In this document: piece after piece, positions 62,301 through 64,000 of the stretch
Layout of the letters: each line of letters starts with the position of its first letter
Numbering within the stretch: the first letter of the stretch is position 1
Assembly: GCF_029168945.1 (NCBI RefSeq)
Contig: NC_083604.1
Coordinates: 68,712,211 to 68,776,210 of the forward strand
DNA: 64,000 nt
Direction of reading: 5' to 3'
From: Cannabis sativa
Lineage: Eukaryota; Streptophyta; Magnoliopsida; Rosales; Cannabaceae
The notes under the pieces: model-generated
The model's database searches: none
What the model saw: the letters and a program-made list of their open reading frames with translations, nothing else
Told to the model about the DNA's origin: nothing
Program-made: the position numbers and the translations under genes

Positions 62301-64000
62301 AATTTTGCTAGAAGTTGTATACTTACTCTTTGGTTTCCTTCTGGAATTCACCATGTAAATAGGTATGAGAGCCTCAATCTAAATGAAGTTCAAGGGCTGC
62401 ATAAAATTGAGGTGGAATCTTATTCATATTTTAATGGTCAATTGCATGGAAATAGAATATGGACTGGGTAAGTTCAGCTCCTTGTTTGGAGATTTTCATT
62501 TGTTTGGTTAGTTCAAACTACATTTCAAACACAGTATAAGGACTCTTTATCTATCTTTTACAGTGTTGTCTGTGGCATTGGAGTTACTTTAATTGAACCA
62601 CAGTACTACTCATCCTTTTTCAGTCGTGAGAGGGTGTATGGGTATCCAGATGACTTTGAACGGTTAGTAGTTAAAAGTTACTCTCTTAACACAGTCTGCT
62701 AGTTCACTACACCATCATATTAATAGTTTTCCTACTTGGCCTTTATCATAGGCACTGCTTTCCCCCTCTCTCTGGGACTATAGACATTTCTTAATGTGAA
62801 AATGTTGGGGCTTTCGATAAATTTCTATGCAATCCTAGTATCAGTAATACATCTCGTTTCTTTCAGGTTTTCCTATTTTTCTCGAGCCTCTTTGGATTAC
62901 ATAGTAAAATCAGGAAAGCATCCTGATGTGTTACACATCCACAATTGGGAGACTGCTATCATTGGGCCACTTTTTTGGGATATTTTTGCTAATCAGGTGG
63001 AAATAGCAATATTATTATAGAGATGTCTTAATTTTGTGTGCATCTAACAGATTCTGCTCTTAGTTTCACTTAATAGTTAAACAGTAATGATCAAAAGTTA
63101 GCTCAAACTTTGATGGATCTCTTCTGTCAATACTATGACTTGTATATTATTAAAAATAAAAAATATGAAGACTTTTACGTAGAGATGGAAATTGGTCGGT
63201 TAATGTACGGGGAATGCAATCTCCGCCCCCATCCCCGCTACCTATTTCTACCCCTATCCCCACCCCATCCCCGTCTAATAACCAACGGATTCGGGGTAGG
63301 GGAATACCCATCGGTTATGGGGAACCCATCGGGTATCCATTAAGGTAAAATGAAAAAACAAATTAATTTATAATAATTGAAAAAAATAAATTAAACTAAT
63401 ATTCTTACAAATATTTATTATGCATTCATAATTCATAGAAGATAAAAAATAAACCTACTTAAAAAAAGCATAACCTAATAAAAAATAAAAACTAAATATG
63501 TCTCAAAGTTTGAAAAAAAAACAAAAAAAATTATATATATCTATATCAGGGTCGGATATGGTGCGGATAGTATTATCCTCGCCCCCGCCCCATCCCCGCT
63601 TCGGATATTGAAATTGTCCCCCACCACCGCCCCATTAACCACCAAGATGGGGAATCCCCACCCCATTAGAGGCGGGTCCCCGCGGTTACCCATCCCCGCT
63701 GTATAAATTTCCATCTCTACTTTTACAAGTCTTTGTTCTTTAGCATGTAACATGCGGGAAGTTTGATTTAGTACATGAAGGAAAGAGGAATCCAAACATA
63801 ATCATTAGCAGTCAGGTAAAAGTAGTTAATCGTCTTGGTCCATTGACAATTTGATCTCCAATTTTTCAATTTTGACTTTGGTTGTGATGACTGATGATTT
63901 GTTCCCTGAAGTAAGTTATTTATACTAATCATCAGTTTGGTTCATAAGTAACAATTATGGAGACTAAATCATCATAACTTAAATTGTCAAGGTAGCAAAT
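59313..64000 (+). CDS. SS5: Starch synthase 5-like protein (partial, runs off window)
   Basis: Exons: 59313-59425, 59794-59827, 60026-60089, 60205-60333, 60920-61124, 61706-61840, 62363-62467, 62564-62662, 62867-62996; 338 codons, in frame at every join. A Ser/Thr-rich, acid-poor N-terminus looks like a chloroplast transit peptide. A Lys/Glu/Leu-rich stretch (about 60-112) is a likely coiled coil, followed by LSYCWEMLLRIDSMVLTGMI as in SS4/SS5. The GT5 domain starts near residue 182 (GFYIVHICTEMAP). The usual ADP-glucose motif KxGGL is replaced by SVGSM, arguing for the non-canonical SS5 type, which promotes starch granule initiation, over catalytic SS4. The gene continues past the window, so the missing GT1 half that would confirm SS5 cannot be checked. 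Confidence 0.75.
60400..60660. repeat. GA-rich tract and LTR-like patch in SS5 intron 4
   Basis: A GA-rich tract (about 60402-60437) is followed by sequence with AACTAACTAACTAAC and ACAACAGAGCTAATAGAACAG. It resembles an inverted fragment of a copia LTR of the kind near 52.6 kb. The ends are not resolved. Confidence 0.35.
63179..63720. mobile_element. GC-rich TIR element in SS5 intron 9
   Basis: Perfect 15-bp inverted termini, GTAGAGATGGAAATT and complement, are flanked by TTTTAC on both sides (63173-63178 and 63721-63726). Subterminal regions are rich in CCCCGCCCC/GGGGATGGGG; the centre is AT-rich. It has no transposase. The superfamily is uncertain: the 6-bp duplication could be part of an 8-bp hAT-type one. 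Confidence 0.75.
63744..63815 (+). other. Possible extra exon of the SS5-like gene
   Basis: This is a 72-bp block between TTCTTTAG and GTAAAAG, open for 24 codons and phase 0 at both ends, so it would fit after exon 9. Its translation (HVTCGKFDLVHEGKRNPN...) does not resemble the family sequence expected after WDIFANQ, so it may be chance. Confidence 0.25.

Overview
The window is nuclear DNA from a flowering plant, most likely a eudicot. It is very AT-rich and has GT-AG introns, plant housekeeping genes and plant-type transposons (Tat-lineage Ty3/gypsy, Ty1/copia, L1-type LINEs, Helitrons, MULEs, hAT, CACTA). I cannot name the species. All host genes are on the + strand in the right-hand third (45.5-64 kb); the first 45 kb is a mosaic of nested mobile elements.

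Layout: 0.7-4.5 kb, the 3' part of an old gypsy element with an antisense ORF remnant and an LTR. 4.5-12 kb, Helitrons, one carrying an RPA1-like gene fragment, with MULE/MITE insertions and a tandem duplication that was later split by another Helitron. 12.7-16.3 kb, a T-rich insertion with a LINE-like tail and target-site duplication (TSD). 17.4-20.7 kb, a foldback MULE and a copia 3' end. 20.7-21.7 kb, a second RPA-carrying Helitron. 21.8-34.8 kb, a decayed LINE split by an 11.4-kb Tat-lineage gypsy element (23092-34534, TSD CCTTC). 35.9-40.9 kb, a hAT-like non-autonomous element whose GGGTCC array is split by a solo LTR, itself split by a second solo LTR. 41.2-42.7 kb, a Pack-MULE carrying the promoter and first exons of a ribosomal protein L35 gene. 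43.0-44.8 kb, a CACTA MITE and a 5'-truncated LINE.

Host genes: phosphoenolpyruvate carboxykinase (12 coding exons, 666 aa, 45527-51163), an SPT2-type chromatin protein (9 coding exons, about 543 aa, 54694-58167) and the 5' part of a starch-synthase-like gene resembling SS5 (59313 to beyond the window end). The reading frame closes across every proposed junction for PEPCK. The same holds for SPT2 and for SS5 to exon 9, although one SPT2 acceptor is ambiguous. The three genes show no operon-like link; PEPCK and SS5 both belong to carbohydrate metabolism, but their adjacency is probably coincidental.

The most unusual object is the antisense gene in the gypsy element between integrase and 3' LTR. 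It has its own TATA-like box, a likely 5'-UTR intron, two short coding introns that keep frame, a Transposase_28-type domain and a charged, probably coiled-coil C-terminus. A second, diverged element at 0.7-4.5 kb has the same antisense arrangement. Extra ORFs of this kind are known in Tat-lineage elements; the exon structure here is my reading of the sequence.
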